A stretch of 64,000 nt of DNA from Juglans regia (GCF_001411555.2 NC_049902.1:13974237-14038236); one strand, 5' to 3'. Counted from the stretch's first letter, positions 33,559 through 44,004 are shown. Program-made: numbers and translations. Notes: generated from the letters alone by a model not told the origin.

Positions 33559-33657
33559 CTCCATCCTGGAATGTAGGCAGTCTGTATGGCTTTCATCGTA
33601 AGCTCTGCTTGCTCTCTTTGGAGTTCGAAAATAAATCAGTCTCCCTTCTTCATAGCT
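33559..33657 (-). pseudogene. CYP72A: CYP72A pseudogene exon 3, downstream part
   Basis: The minus strand reads SYEEG, then after a frameshift FELQREQAELTMKAIQTA and YIPGWR, ending at a GT donor. Bases 33653-33657 are one copy of the copia target duplication (TAGCT). The exon continues at 38956 on the other side of the copia element. Confidence 0.85.
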
Positions 33658-34055
33658 TATTAGACAATGAACGTGAAGCCCAAAATCCATCTACACAAGC
33701 CCAACCTCAAGATAGCAAAGCCCATGGTCAAGCTGCCACTCCAGCTTCTGCAAGTCACCCAGATGCCTTAGTCCATTTGGATAAAGGATAAATCACTTGT
33801 ATTTGTTTATTGTTTATTTCACTTGTATTTGTTCATTTTACTGTTATTATTTTATTCTTTGTAATTCCTTCTAGATGAGCTGTATTAGTCCATTAGGAAG
33901 AATATTATTTTGTTAGCAAACCTGTATATAAAGCTGCACTACTGTACATCATCCTTTACAACAATTATATAGCACAATTTGCTTCATTCAAGAACTTCCA
34001 TGCGTAATGCTCTCTGCATATCAGTCCCCTTTATTCTCCTTCTTTGTTCTTTACA
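33658..34055 (+). repeat. 5' LTR of the copia element
   Basis: 398 bases from TATTAGACAATG to TTCTTTACA. The first two bases are TA rather than TG in both LTRs. TATATAAAG lies at 33925-33933. The open frame through its first 130 bases mirrors the end of pol (see the finding on pol reading into the LTR). Confidence 0.95.
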
Positions 34056-34069
34056 TGGTATAAGTAGCC
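34056..34069 (+). promoter_or_regulatory. Primer-binding site of the copia element
   Basis: TGGTATAAGTAGCC directly follows the LTR. It is a variant of TGGTATCAGAGC, the plant copia site complementary to initiator tRNA-Met. Confidence 0.75.
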
Positions 34070-34084
34070 TGAGAGAATATTTCC

Positions 34085-35372
34085 ATGGAAGACCCAACTA
34101 AAGACTCCTCTGATTCTACCTCCCACCACTCAGATGCTTCCGAAATCCACACAAACCTAAATACAAACACCTTCCGTGCCACACCCATGGCTTGTTTCTT
34201 GAACTTGAGTGACCTCGAAAATCCCTTCCAGCTAGACAATGGCGATAACCCAGCCGTGCTTCTCGTCACTGACCCACTCACCTTCGATAACTACCCCACC
34301 TGGTCGCGCGCCATGCGCCACGCTCTACGGGCCAAAAACAAAGTGGGATTTGTCATGGGTGATATCCCATGCCCATCCAACCCAGATGACCCCTTGCTTG
34401 AACCTTGGGAGCGCTGCAACGACATGGTGGCTTCTTGGCTTCAAAACTCCATCAGTGCCTCTATTAAATCCAGCGTGGTTTTCTTTGATGATGCAGGGAC
34501 ATATGGCTCGACCTCCAGGACAGCTTCTCCCACCAGAATGGACCACGTATCTTTCAACTCAAGCACAACCTTGCTAATCTCCTCCAAGAACACGACTTTG
34601 TAAGTGCTTATTATGGTAAGCTCAAAACCTTATGGGATGAACTCTCAATTTATGACCCCATTCCCGTGTGCAACTGTGGTACCATGTCTACTCTCTCGGA
34701 TCGTTATCAACGTGATTGTGTTTTTTAGTTTTTGATGGGTTTGAATGATATTTACTCTAATGTACGAGACCAGATAATGTTGTTAGATCCCATACCTCCT
34801 GTCACTAAGGTTTTTTCACTAATCCAACAACAAGAGCACCAACATCAGCTTACCCATCATGCCCCATCCCCTGACTCAATGGCTCTTGCCATCAAGAAAC
34901 CCTTTTCCTCTCAGAAAATTTCACCACAAACACACCCTCACCAAAAGAGAGACAGACCATTTTGCACTCACTACAAAATTACTGGTCATACCTTTGATAC
35001 ATGTTTTAAGGCTGGTAATGCTGAGAGTCCTCTCTATACTCATTGCCATTTATCTGGACATGTAGTAGATAAATGCTACAAATTGCACGGTTATCCCCCG
35101 GGTCACAAATTTTTTAACAAAGCTTCTAACCCCACGGTTTTATCTACCCAATCCTCCATTTCTTATCCATCACAACTTGAGGAGTCCAGTGACGACAAAG
35201 TAGGTTTAACTAAGGCACAATTTCAGCAACTAATGGCTTTGCTTCAGCCAAGGGAGTTTTCCATTGCTGCTCAGCACTTCGCTAATCAGATTCAGTCCAA
35301 GTTGCCTTCATCCAATTCCAACCTTGCTGGTATAACTCTTTCATTATCCACACACACACGTCATGCATTATA
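34085..35372 (+). pseudogene. Copia gag with duplicated zinc knuckle, frameshifted
   Basis: The ATG at 34085 starts an acidic/Ser/Thr-rich N-terminus. It is followed by PLTFDNYPTWSRAMRHALRA and DPLLEPWERCNDMVASWLQN, landmarks of the plant copia gag (Retrotran_gag family). The frame changes near 34495 and stops at 34603 and 34728. From 34732 it continues MGLNDIYSNVRDQIMLLDP, then a nucleocapsid part with two knuckle-like motifs in a row: CTHYKITGHTFDTC and CHLSGHVVDKC followed by YKLHGYPPGHK. The first lacks the usual second Cys. Confidence 0.85.
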
Positions 35373-36015
35373 ATCCAGCACATTTCCTTGGATCATAGAC
35401 ACGAGTGCAACAGACCACATGGTCTGTTGCCCCTCCTTGTTCACTTCTACCACCTCACTTATCTCTCACACTATAAAACTATCAAATGGAACTGAAGTAC
35501 CTGTCTCACACATCAGTATTGTTCAGCTCACAGCTTCCATTTGCCTCACTGATGTTTTATGTGTTCCATCCTTCACCTTTAATCTCCTTTCAGCTAAGAA
35601 ACTTGCTACTTCACTCACTTCTCCTTCAAGTCTAGCCACAACACTTCCACAGTTTTCAACACCTTCTCTCACTGTTTCAGCTTCTGTTTTGAACAATGTT
35701 GGTGTTACCGACCTTTGGCATTGTCACCTAGGTCATTTATCTTTTCCTTGTCTTAGTTTGATCAATGATCCTATTGTAAAGAACCATATCTCTTCCATTA
35801 ATACTAAGCCTTGTTACATTTTTCCAATGGCTAAGTTACATCGACTACCATTTCCTACTAGTCAACATGTGACAGCTTTTCCTTTTGAAATAATACATTA
35901 TGATTTATGGGGCCCTTGCTCAACAACAACATATGATGGGTCCAAATATTTTTTGACAATAGTGGATGACTTTACTAGAAGTACATGGTTATACCTGCTT
36001 CATAGTAAATCTTAA
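35373..36015 (+). pseudogene. Copia protease and integrase zinc region
   Basis: PWIIDTSATDHM is the protease active site, with Gly changed to Ser after the catalytic DT. It is followed by KLSNGTEVPVSHI and SFTFNLLSAKKL. From about 35700, LWHCHLGHLSFPCLSLIND is the GAG-pre-integrase zinc segment. The integrase core starts at IIHYDLWGPC (first D) and continues DGSKYFLTIVDDFTRSTWLY. A TAA ends the frame at 36013. A TAA at 35371-35373 separates it from gag. Confidence 0.85.
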
Positions 36016-36960
36016 ACTAGAAAATGCATAGAATCTTTCTACAATCTTATTAAGACTCAATTCAATCTTAAAATCGAAATTTTAAGAAGTGACAATGGGG
36101 GGGAATTCCAAATGACTGAATTTTTCAACAACAAGGGCATCATTCATCATAAAAGTTGTGTTGCCACCCCCCCAACGAAATGAGATTGTAGAAAGAAAAC
36201 ATCAACACTTGTTAAATGTGGCTCAAGCTTTAAAATTTCAAGCTGGTCTTCCAATTGAATATTGGAATGACTGTGTTTTAACAGCCACCTATTTAATAAA
36301 TAGGACCCCGACCCCACTCCTTCAAAATAAAACATCATATGAGCTTTTATTCAATTTTAAACCAACTTATGCTCATCTGAAAATTTTTGGCTCACTATGC
36401 TTTGCTTCTACCCTCTCTCAAGGTAGGAAAAAGTTTGATTCTCATGGTCGCATATGTATTTTTCTTGGGTATCCCTTTGGTATTAAGGGATACAAACTCA
36501 TTGATCTTGAAACAAGAACTACTTTCATTTCTAGGGACGTTGTGTTTCATGAATCAATATATTTCCTTTCATTCAATTCCCTCCCTCACTTCTTCCTTCA
36601 CTAATCCTCCAAATCTGGTCTTTACTAAATCTTTACCAGACTCTCTAGGTTTTTCAGCTTCCACTCCCTTTCTTGACCATTCCTTAAATACACATTCAGA
36701 TGCCCCCCCCCCCCTTCGCCCACTTCCCAATTTGATTTGCCCTCCCAACCAGAACCCCCTCTCCTATTTCTCCAATTTCTAGTTCTCCTCCTACCCCACC
36801 ACCTCATCGATCCACTAGACTCAGAAGAGCACCTCAATATTTGCAAGAATTTCACTGCAAGCAGGCCTCCCTTCATGAACCAACTCAATCTTTGTCCAAG
36901 TCTTGCATAGAACTCACGAGTACCTCTCATCCTCTTGCTCACTATCTATCTTATCAGAAA
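36016..36960 (+). pseudogene. Copia integrase core (second half) and linker
   Basis: [15 protein letters not shown] carries the second catalytic D, and [15 protein letters not shown] the E. A run of Cs at 36169-36173 shifts the frame between them. [19 protein letters not shown] and [19 protein letters not shown] follow, then [20 protein letters not shown]. The frame ends at 36602. The next 230 bases are a proline-rich linker broken by a C-homopolymer (about 36704-36715). Confidence 0.85.
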
Positions 36961-37720
36961 TTTACTCCATCCTTTAGTGCTTTTTCAACATCTATTTCCA
37001 CTACATCTGAACCAGCCACCTATAAGCAAGCCATAAAACATCTTGGTTGGTGCCAAGCTATGAAAACTGAACTAAATACCTTAGAACAAAACCACACTCG
37101 GTTCCTCACTGATTTACCTCTTGGAAAACAAGCCATTGATTGCAAGTATGTCTACAAAATTAAATTCAACTCTGATGGGTCCATTGAGAGGCTTAAAACC
37201 AGACTTGTTGCTAAAGGGTTTACGCAACAAGAAGGCATAGACTACACAGAAACCTTCTCTCCAGTTCCTAAATTAGTAACTGTTCGGGTCCTCTTATCTG
37301 TGGCAGCAATACAAGGTTGGTCCTTACATCAATTTGATGTACATAACGCCTTTCTACATGGTGATTTAGACGAGGAAATTTACATGAGAAAATCCCCGGG
37401 TTACACTAAAGGAGAACCTCACCAACTGTGCAAATTAGTTAAGAGCCTCTATGGCCTTAAACAAGCTTCAAGACAATGGCACTCCAAGTTTTCTTCATCT
37501 CTCATTGCTTTTAGGTTCAAGCAATCTCGAGCTGACTATATTCTCTCTTCACTAAAGTAAATGGCACTTCTTTCACTGCTTTATTAGTGTATGTTCACAA
37601 CATTATTGTGGCTAGTAACTGTTCACAGTCCATTTCTTCTCTCAAAACTATTCTGCACGCTCATTTCAAGATAAAAGACCTTGGTTGTTTGCGTTATTTT
37701 CTTGGTTTAGAAGTTGCAAG
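36961..37720 (+). pseudogene. Copia reverse transcriptase, catalytic YVDD changed to YVHN
   Basis: KQAIDCKYVYKIKFNSDGSI, LVAKGFTQQEGIDYTETFSP, HQFDVHNAFLHGDLDEEIYM and LCKLVKSLYGLKQASRQW are the usual plant copia RT blocks, open to a TAA at 37558. The next block, in another frame from 37587, reads MYVHNIIVASN where YVDD-IIVASN is expected. Both catalytic aspartates are therefore replaced. The enzyme is inactive on two counts. Confidence 0.85.
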
Positions 37721-38686
37721 ATCCTCTAAAGGAATACATTTATGTCAAAGAAAGTATGCATTAGACATACTTTCAGATTCCGGTTCCCTTGGATGCAAAC
37801 CTCTTAAGATGCCCCTTGAACAAAATTTCAAGTTGAGTAAGGCTAAAGGGCAGCCCCTTTTAGATCCCAGCCCTTATAGAAGACTAGTTGGACGGCTATT
37901 GTATCTCACAATCACAAGACCTTATATCAGCTACACTGTCCAGCTTCTAAGCACTTTCATGGACCACCCCACATCTTCACATCTGGCCACAACTCACAAG
38001 CTTCTTAGATATCTCAAGACAATACCTGGTCAGGGCATTTTACTGCCCTCCACATCTCAGTTACAGCTAAGTGTCTATTGTGATTCAGATTGGGCATCAT
38101 GCCCCGACACACGTCGCTTCGTCACAGGTTATTGCAATTTCTTGGAAAATGCCTTGTTTCTTGGAAGTCCAAGAAACAAACAGTGGTCTCTCACTCCTCC
38201 GCTGAAGCTAAGTATCGTTCCATGGCATCCACAAGCTCTGAACTCACTTGGATCAGATTCTTACTTACTGACTTGCAGGTTCCACATCCACAAGGTGCCA
38301 TGCTCTATTGTGACAATCAAGCAGCCTTACACATTGCCGCCAATCAAGTGTTTCACGAAAGAACCAAGCACTTCGAGTTGGATTGCCACCTCGTCTGAGA
38401 TAAATTTCAAGAAGGTAGTATCATCACCTCTCATGTTCCCTCACAAGCTCAATTGGCAGACATCTTCACCAAAACATTGCCTGCTCATCTACTACAGTTG
38501 CACCTCTCCAAGATGGGAGTAGTAAATCTCTACTCTCCATCTTGCGAGGGGCTATTAGACAACGAACGTGAAGCCCAAAATCCATCTACACAAGCCCAGC
38601 CTCAAGATAGCAAAGCCCATGGTCAAGTTGCCACTCCAGCTTCTGCAAGTCGCTCAGATGCCTTAGTCCATTTGGATAAAGGATAA
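37721..38686 (+). pseudogene. Copia RNase H region and pol C-terminus reading into the 3' LTR
   Basis: [17 protein letters not shown], then after a frame change near 38140 [44 protein letters not shown] and QLADIFTKTLPA. These are the copia RNase H landmarks with D, E and D retained. A TGA at 38396 interrupts. The frame beginning at 38453 runs MADIFTKTL...SPSCEGLLDNEREAQ and continues 134 bases into the 3' LTR before its stop at 38686. Confidence 0.85.
38544..38552 (+). promoter_or_regulatory. Polypurine tract of the copia element
   Basis: GCGAGGGGC immediately precedes the 3' LTR start (38553), where plus-strand DNA synthesis is primed. Confidence 0.6.
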
Positions 38687-38950
38687 ATCACTTGTATTTG
38701 TTTATAGTTTATTTCAATTGTATTTGTTCATTTTACTGTTATTATTTTATTCTTTGTAATTCCTTCTAGATGAGCTATATTAGTCCATTAGGAAGAATAT
38801 TATTCTGTTAGGAAACAAGTGTATAAAACTACAGTACTATACATCATCCTTTACAACAATTACAGAGCACGATTTGCTTCATTCAGGAACTTCCATGCTT
38901 AATCCTCTCTTCATATCAGTCCCTTTTATTCTCCTTCTTTGTTCCTTACA
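38553..38950 (+). repeat. 3' LTR of the copia element
   Basis: 398 bases from TATTAGACAACG to TTCCTTACA. It is the same length as the 5' LTR and is followed by the TAGCT duplication. Confidence 0.95.
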
Positions 38951-38955
38951 TAGCT

Positions 38956-39012
38956 ACTTCCAAAGGTCATTCTCGATATCACATACTTGCGAGATTTTCG
39001 GGATAAGGCCAT
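38956..39012 (-). pseudogene. CYP72A: CYP72A pseudogene exon 3, middle part
   Basis: A 57-base exon island between two retrotransposons. The minus strand reads WPYPENLAS and, after a one-base deletion, VISRMTFGS. It aligns with [20 protein letters not shown] of the intact gene. The single-base frameshift shows coding damage beyond the insertions. Confidence 0.9.
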
Positions 39013-39017
39013 ACATC

Positions 39018-39457
39018 TGACAGGTCCCAAATGCAGAGAATAAAATGTAAGAATAAATTATCTTCTCTTCGGGTGAGAATAGAACCACAATTTGAATGCA
39101 AATGATTTCTTCCTCTTCATTGATAACTTGGGCTACTTAAATAAGTAAGCCACTTACAAGAAACCCGAACTTAAAGGATAACTGGTAGCTAATTAATTGA
39201 AACCCGACTTGCACATAAAACAGTATATGCACACGTAAAACAGAGCATTACAACAGAAATAAAAACAATGAAAATAAAACAACGTAAAACTCGCAATTGG
39301 CAACTGCATGCGACCCAGTCAAGCTTCCTTCTTCACGTTCCTTCTTCATGTGCCCATAACTTCGTCCACTACGTCCCACCTTCTGTATGCCACATGCAAT
39401 GTTGTCCCAGGTATTTAGGATTTGGCACGGGCCCTTACTGACTTTCGTGGTTTATCA
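39018..39457 (-). repeat. 3' LTR of the chromovirus (complete)
   Basis: On the minus strand it starts TGATAAACCACG at 39457 and ends GGGACCTGTCA at 39018, 440 bases with TG...CA ends. The left 56 bases (39018-39073) have no counterpart in the other LTR because of a deletion there. Confidence 0.9.
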
Positions 39458-39460
39458 ATA

Positions 39461-39476
39461 CCCCCCCCCCCCTCCC
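39461..39476 (-). promoter_or_regulatory. Polypurine tract of the chromovirus
   Basis: On the minus strand GGGA is followed by a long G-run and then TAT, directly before the LTR start at 39457. Confidence 0.75.
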
Positions 39477-39479
39477 ATT

Positions 39480-39641
39480 ACGTGGATCCTTGTCCTCAAG
39501 GTCCATGTCTGGGAACATCTCCGACAACTGTTTGGTAGGTTCCTAGGTTGCCTCTTCTGCTGGTAGATTTTTCCAATGAACCAAACTTTCTTCGACAATC
39601 TGAGCCCCTTGTTTTATCCAGCGGTGATCTAAAATAGATTA
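39480..39641 (-). pseudogene. Chromodomain at the integrase C-terminus
   Basis: After a TAA at 39641-39639 the minus strand reads SILDHRWIKQGAQIVEESL, then VHWKNLPAEEAT-stop-EPTKQL. This is a chromovirus chromodomain with its strand/helix pattern, the conserved W of EEATWE being changed to TAG. The domain directs integration toward particular chromatin in intact elements. Confidence 0.8.
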
Positions 39642-40970
39642 AGGTTCTAGCACGAAGACTCTGTCATCAGTGAATGGTGGCAACTCCGTGCTGTGTTGTA
39701 CGCTATTGTCTTCATGAGTGTTGTACCGTTTGAGTAGCGATACATGAAAAACGGGATGGACGCGTGACCCTTCTGGCAATTGAAGGTTATAGGCGACTGA
39801 TTTGATTTTTTGCAGAATTTTGTAGGGGCCATAAAAGCGACTAGCCAATTTCTGATGGACCCTTTTAAAAATCGTTTGCTGACGATAAGGATGTAGTTTT
39901 AGAAGCACTAAGTCGCCAACTTCAAACGAAACTTCTCTTCTCTTTTGATTTGCAAATTGTTTCATTTGGTTAACCGAGCGTGCAAGATTGGTCTTGAGTT
40001 GTTGTAATAATTGATCTCGGTTTAGTAATCGTTGATCAACTTCGTGCACTGGTGAGAAGCCTTCGTTATACGATGGAATGGTGGGTGGCAATCTTCCATA
40101 CAGTGCTTGGAAAGGGGTCATTCCCATCGATATATGATAAGTGGTGTTGTACCAGTACTCAGCCCAAGGTAAATAGAAGCTCCATTTTCATGGCCACTGG
40201 TTTACAAAGCATCTGAGATATTGTTCAACGCAGCAATTGACGACTTCCGTTTGGCCATCGGTCTGTGGGTGATACGCAGAGCTGAGCTGCAGTTTAGTGC
40301 CTGAGATTTTGAAGAATTCTTGCCAAAAGTTGCTCACAAAAATGGGATCGCGGTCACTGACGATTGATCTGGGCATTCCGTGCAGCTTAAGAACGCCTTC
40401 CACAAATTTTTCTACGACACCCTTAGCTGTAAATGGATGTGTCAATGTAAGGAAGTGGGCTGACTTACTGAGCCTGTCGACGACTACCATGATGGTATCC
40501 TTGCCTTGCGAGGTTGGTAATCTCTCAATAAAATCAAGTGTGATGTTGTCCCATATTTGGCATGGAATGGGTAAGGGTTGTAAGAGTCCTGTCGGCGCCA
40601 AGGTTTCTGCTTTAATTTTCTGGCACACCGCGCAACATTTAATATACTCTTGGACTGATTTGAGCATCCCCGGCCAATAAAATTGTTGCCCCAATTTTTT
40701 GTAGGTGCGCAGTATGCCTGAGTGGCCGCCCACCTTGGTGTCATGCATCTCATGATGCAGCTTGGCCCGTAAGGTTGGATCGGCTGGTACTATCACCTTA
40801 TTCCTATAACGCAGTAGGCCATTGCGCCACACGTAGTGGCCGTTGGGTTGGTTGGTTGCTACACGGCCCATAGACTGGATATACGGGTCCTCCATTGCCA
40901 CTTGTTTAATCTCTTCCCATAAGTCAACCTGAGAAATAAAAATATTATGGAGGACGGGGCTTCCTTGCTT
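39642..40970 (-). pseudogene. Chromovirus integrase, broken by stops
   Basis: The zinc region is HHEMHDTKVGGHSGILRTY, FYWPGM and CAVCQKIK. The core is WDNITLDFIERLPTSQGKD (D), SIVSDRDPIFVSNFW (D) and YHPQTDGQTEVVN (E). The C-terminal part is MTPFQALYGRLPPTIPSY, FEVGDLVLLKLHPYRQQTI and SRVHPVFHVSLLKRY. One stop, TGA at 40190-40188, stands where arginine is expected (QPRKWSF in relatives); otherwise the frame is open from 40901 to 39642. Among the best preserved proteins of the window. Confidence 0.9.
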
Positions 40971-42176
40971 TCATGAGAGAGCATCGGCTGCAGAGTTTTC
41001 ACGTCCCAGGCGATACGTTATCTCATAGTCATAGCCTAAAAGTTTGGCTACCCATTTTTGTTGCTCTGGTGTGGTGATGTGTTGCTCTAGAAAATACTTT
41101 AGGCTTCTTTGGTCCGTTTGAATATAGAATTTACGGCCTAGTAGATAAGGACACCATAGCCGGATTGCTTCCACAATTGCTAACATTTCCTTGGCATATG
41201 TGGACCAAGACCTTTTTGCCACCCCGAGTGCCCAACTCATGAAGGCCACTGGTCTACCTTGCTGCGATAATACCGCTCCAATCCCTTAGCCCGATGCATC
41301 AGTTTCAATAGTGAAATTGTCGTTGAAGTTGGGCATTGCTAGTATTGGTGTGGTTGTCATGGCCTGTTTTAGAGCAACAAAGGCAGCCTCTGCTTCTTCA
41401 TGCCACCCGAATTGGACCTTCTTAAGGAGATTGGTGAGGGCCCGTGCAACAATGCCATAATTTTTGACAAATTTTCTATTATATCCTGTTAATCCCAAAA
41501 AACCATGTAACTCAGAAATGTTAGAGGGTCGTGGCCATGCCACCATCGCGGCAATTTTACTATCATCGACTTTTACTCCTTGACTGGTGACAATATGTCC
41601 CAAGTATTCCAACTCTTGGGTTCCAAAAGCACATTTGCTAGCTTTGACAAAGAACTGTTGCTGCTTCAACATCGCCAAAGCCTGTTTAACATGCAACAAG
41701 TGCTTGTCCCAAGTAGGACTATAAACTAATATATCATCAAAGAAAACTAGTATGAATTTTCTAAGATGAGGACGGAATATAGAGTTCATGATAGCTTGAA
41801 ATGTTGAAGGTGCATTGCACAGGCCGAAGGGCATAACCAAATATTCGTAATGTCTGTTATGAGTGAGGAAAGTGGTTTTTTGAATATCCGGGGGATTCAC
41901 TCATACTTGATGGTATCCGGCCCTTAGATCTAATTTGGTAAAGTACAACGCACCATAGAGTTCGTCCAACATATCATCCACGATGGGAATGGAAAAGCGA
42001 TCTTTTATGGTGGCAGCGTTGAGTGCACAATAGTCTGTGCAAAAACGCCAGTTCCCATCCTTCTTTTTCACTAGTAGAACCAGTGATGAGAAGGGGCCTG
42101 TACTGGGTCGAATGAGGCCTGAGTTTAACATATCTTGGACTTGTTTCTCGATCTCCTCTTTTTGATAGTATGCATA
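40971..42176 (-). pseudogene. Chromovirus reverse transcriptase and RNase H, broken by stops
   Basis: RT blocks are [31 protein letters not shown] (motif A), LVMPFGLCNAPSTFQAIM (motif B) and LVFFDDILVYSP (FFDD catalytic pair). RNase H blocks are DNFTIETDASG, STYAKEMLAIVEAIRLW and YIQTDQRSLKYFLEQ. Stops are TGA at 41903-41901 (after HQV, Arg expected), TAA at 41288-41286 (after DASG) and TGA at 40973-40971 (after ADALS, Arg expected). The catalytic residues are intact. Confidence 0.9.
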
Positions 42177-42995
42177 TCAGTATGGTCTGACATTAATTGG
42201 CTTCATTCCTTCTTTGAGTGAGATGTAATGGTCTATCTCTCTGATGAGCGGTAAACTTGAGGGCTCTTGAAATAATTCTGAAAACTCTTGTAATATTTCC
42301 TGCACATTAGGATGTATTTCTTCGGTTGGTCCCTTAGTATTGACTTGTAAGCAGATGGCAAAAATCGTGTGGCTCTGGCGAGCCTCTTTTGACAGCTCTT
42401 TCATTGATGCATTTTGTATATTTTCTCTGTCAGCCCCTTGCAACCGCCTGATCTGGTTCTCCCAAAGGAACTCCATGGTCAACTGTTTCCAGTTGCACAC
42501 CATGGATCCTAACATTTCCAGCCATTGGATTCCCAAGACTAAATCCAGCCCGATAAGAGGAAGGGAATAGAGAGTTAAAGAGAAAACAGTGCCTTGCAAG
42601 TCCACCCGTACCTCTTCGAAATGCCCTTGGCACTTCAGTTTGTCGCCATTAGCTGTTCGCACGTTGAAAGTCTCGGTTGGCGCCACTGGTAGTCGCAACC
42701 TGTTGGCCAATTGCTCACTGATGAAGTTGTGAGTTGACCCACTGTCGATTAATACGACGACGTTATGAGAGCCGATCATAGCAGCTACCCGCATGGTTTT
42801 GGGTGCGGTCCACCCTGTTAACACATGCAATGTGATTTCGGGTTCAAGAGGCCCTTCGCGTGTCTCTTCCGTTGGCTGTTCTTCGTTCCCATCATTGCCC
42901 AACAAATCACTATTTTTCTCGCAATTCTCCAGCATGAGTATCCGTGGGCCCTGGCATTTGTGTCCTACAGTGAAACAATCATTACAATTGAAGCA
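42177..42995 (-). pseudogene. Chromovirus zinc knuckle and protease
   Basis: In one frame near 42990-42945 the minus strand reads CFNCNDCFTVGHKC, the nucleocapsid knuckle. The following frame (from 42935) contains VVVLIDSGSTHNFISEQ, the aspartic protease active site, then DLVLGIQWLEMLG and EHDHYI-type text up to INVRPY. It ends at a TGA (42179-42177) where arginine of RPYRY is expected. Confidence 0.85.
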
Positions 42996-43526
42996 TAAAT
43001 TTTGAGCTCATCTCCGCTGCATTTCGTCCCACGTAAGTCGTCGCACGGGAACGGTAGGGGCCTAGTGGTGCTGCCCGATTAGTAAGGGGAAGAGCTAGGG
43101 GAGCTCGTGTTGTTGGTGCAGGTCTTACAAACCTCCTTTGTCTAGCCAGCTGATCATCCTTCATTCTTGCTAAATTAATGGCTTCTTTGAGTGCCTGAGG
43201 CTTAAACATCCGTATACCATCCGAGATGTCCGTCTTTAAGCCCCACATAAAAGTACCTACAAGAGCTCTTTGCGTCCATCCGTGAACTTGATTGCCCAAG
43301 CGCTCGAATTCCCGCTGGTAATCACGCAAAGAACCAACCTGCCTTATCCTTGAAAGGGCTTCATCAAAATCTTCACACTCTGACGGCCCAAAGTGAGCCT
43401 AGAGTTCGTCTTCAAAATTTGCCCACGAGAGAGCACGTCCTTCTTCTCGGAGTGTCCTGCGGATCCATTGCCACCACTGGTTGGCCTCTCCTTCCAAGTG
43501 ATAAGAAGCCAAAGAAACTCTTTGGG
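42982..43526 (-). pseudogene. Chromovirus gag, 5' part deleted
   Basis: It begins abruptly inside the capsid at ASYHLEGEANQWWQWIRR, directly next to the truncated 5' LTR. It continues FEDEL-stop-AHFGPSECEDFDEAL, DYQREFERLGNQVHGWTQ, FMWGLKTDISDGIRMFKP and EAINLARMKDDQLARQRR. The Trp codon of ELW is TAG. A frame change lies near 43340. The missing start, primer site and LTR end were lost in one deletion. Confidence 0.85.
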
Positions 43527-43912
43527 TGAGAATAGAACCACAATTTGAATGCAAATGATTTCTTCCTCTTCATTGATAACTTGGGCTACTTAAATAACTA
43601 AGCCACTTACAAGAAACCCGAACTTAAAGGAAAACTGGTAGCTAATTAATTGAAACCCGACTTGCACGTAAAACAGAACATGCACACGTAAAACAGAGCA
43701 TTACAACGGAAATAAAAACAACGGAAATAAAACAACGTATAACTCGCAATTGGCAACTGCATGCGACCCAGTCAAGCTTCCTTCTTCACGTTCCTTCTTC
43801 ACGTGCCCATAACTTCGTCCACTACGTCCCACCTTCTGTATGCCGCATGCAATGTTATCCCAGGCATTTGGGATTTGGCCTACGGATTCTTGCTGACTTT
43901 CGTGGTTTATCA
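43527..43912 (-). repeat. 5' LTR of the chromovirus, truncated
   Basis: The minus strand starts TGATAAACCACG at 43912 and aligns with the 3' LTR for 386 bases. It then breaks at TTCTCACCCAAAGAG into gag. It is followed outward by the ACATC duplication. LTR divergence is about 5% by eye over the shared part. Confidence 0.9.
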
Positions 43913-44004
43913 ACATCTAACTCAATGGACCCTTCTTTGGTAATGGAACTTACCCATTTGCAAATCATGTCGTTGCAACTCGGATGAATTGCTGGTAAAA
44001 AACT
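43913..44004 (-). pseudogene. CYP72A: CYP72A pseudogene exon 3, upstream part
   Basis: After a CAG acceptor the minus strand reads SFLPAIHPSCNDMICKWV, then SSITKEGSIELDV. It aligns with [18 protein letters not shown] of the intact gene. It includes the chromovirus duplication ACATC (GATGT on the coding strand). Confidence 0.9.

Larger units (their letters stand above)
33658..38950 (+). mobile_element. Ty1/copia retrotransposon inserted in CYP72A exon 3, TSD TAGCT
   Basis: A 5293-bp element with two 398-bp LTRs flanked by a perfect TAGCT duplication (33653-33657 and 38951-38955). Gag, protease, integrase, RT and RNase H come in copia order. Removing the element and one duplication restores continuity of the host exon (GGAAGTAGCTATGAAG on the minus strand). 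The LTRs differ at about 26 positions by eye (about 6-7%). Frameshifts and a lost RT active site make it non-autonomous. Confidence 0.95.
39018..43912 (-). mobile_element. Reina-type chromovirus (Ty3/gypsy) inserted in CYP72A exon 3, TSD ACATC
   Basis: A minus-strand element with gag, protease, RT, RNase H, integrase and a chromodomain, in that order, and LTRs of about 440 bp. ACATC flanks it at 39013-39017 and 43913-43917. Small size, short LTRs and a chromodomain at the integrase end fit the Reina clade (inference). The 5' side has lost about 55 bp of LTR, the primer site and the start of gag. Many reading-frame stops fall at CGA arginine codons changed to TGA. Confidence 0.9.
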
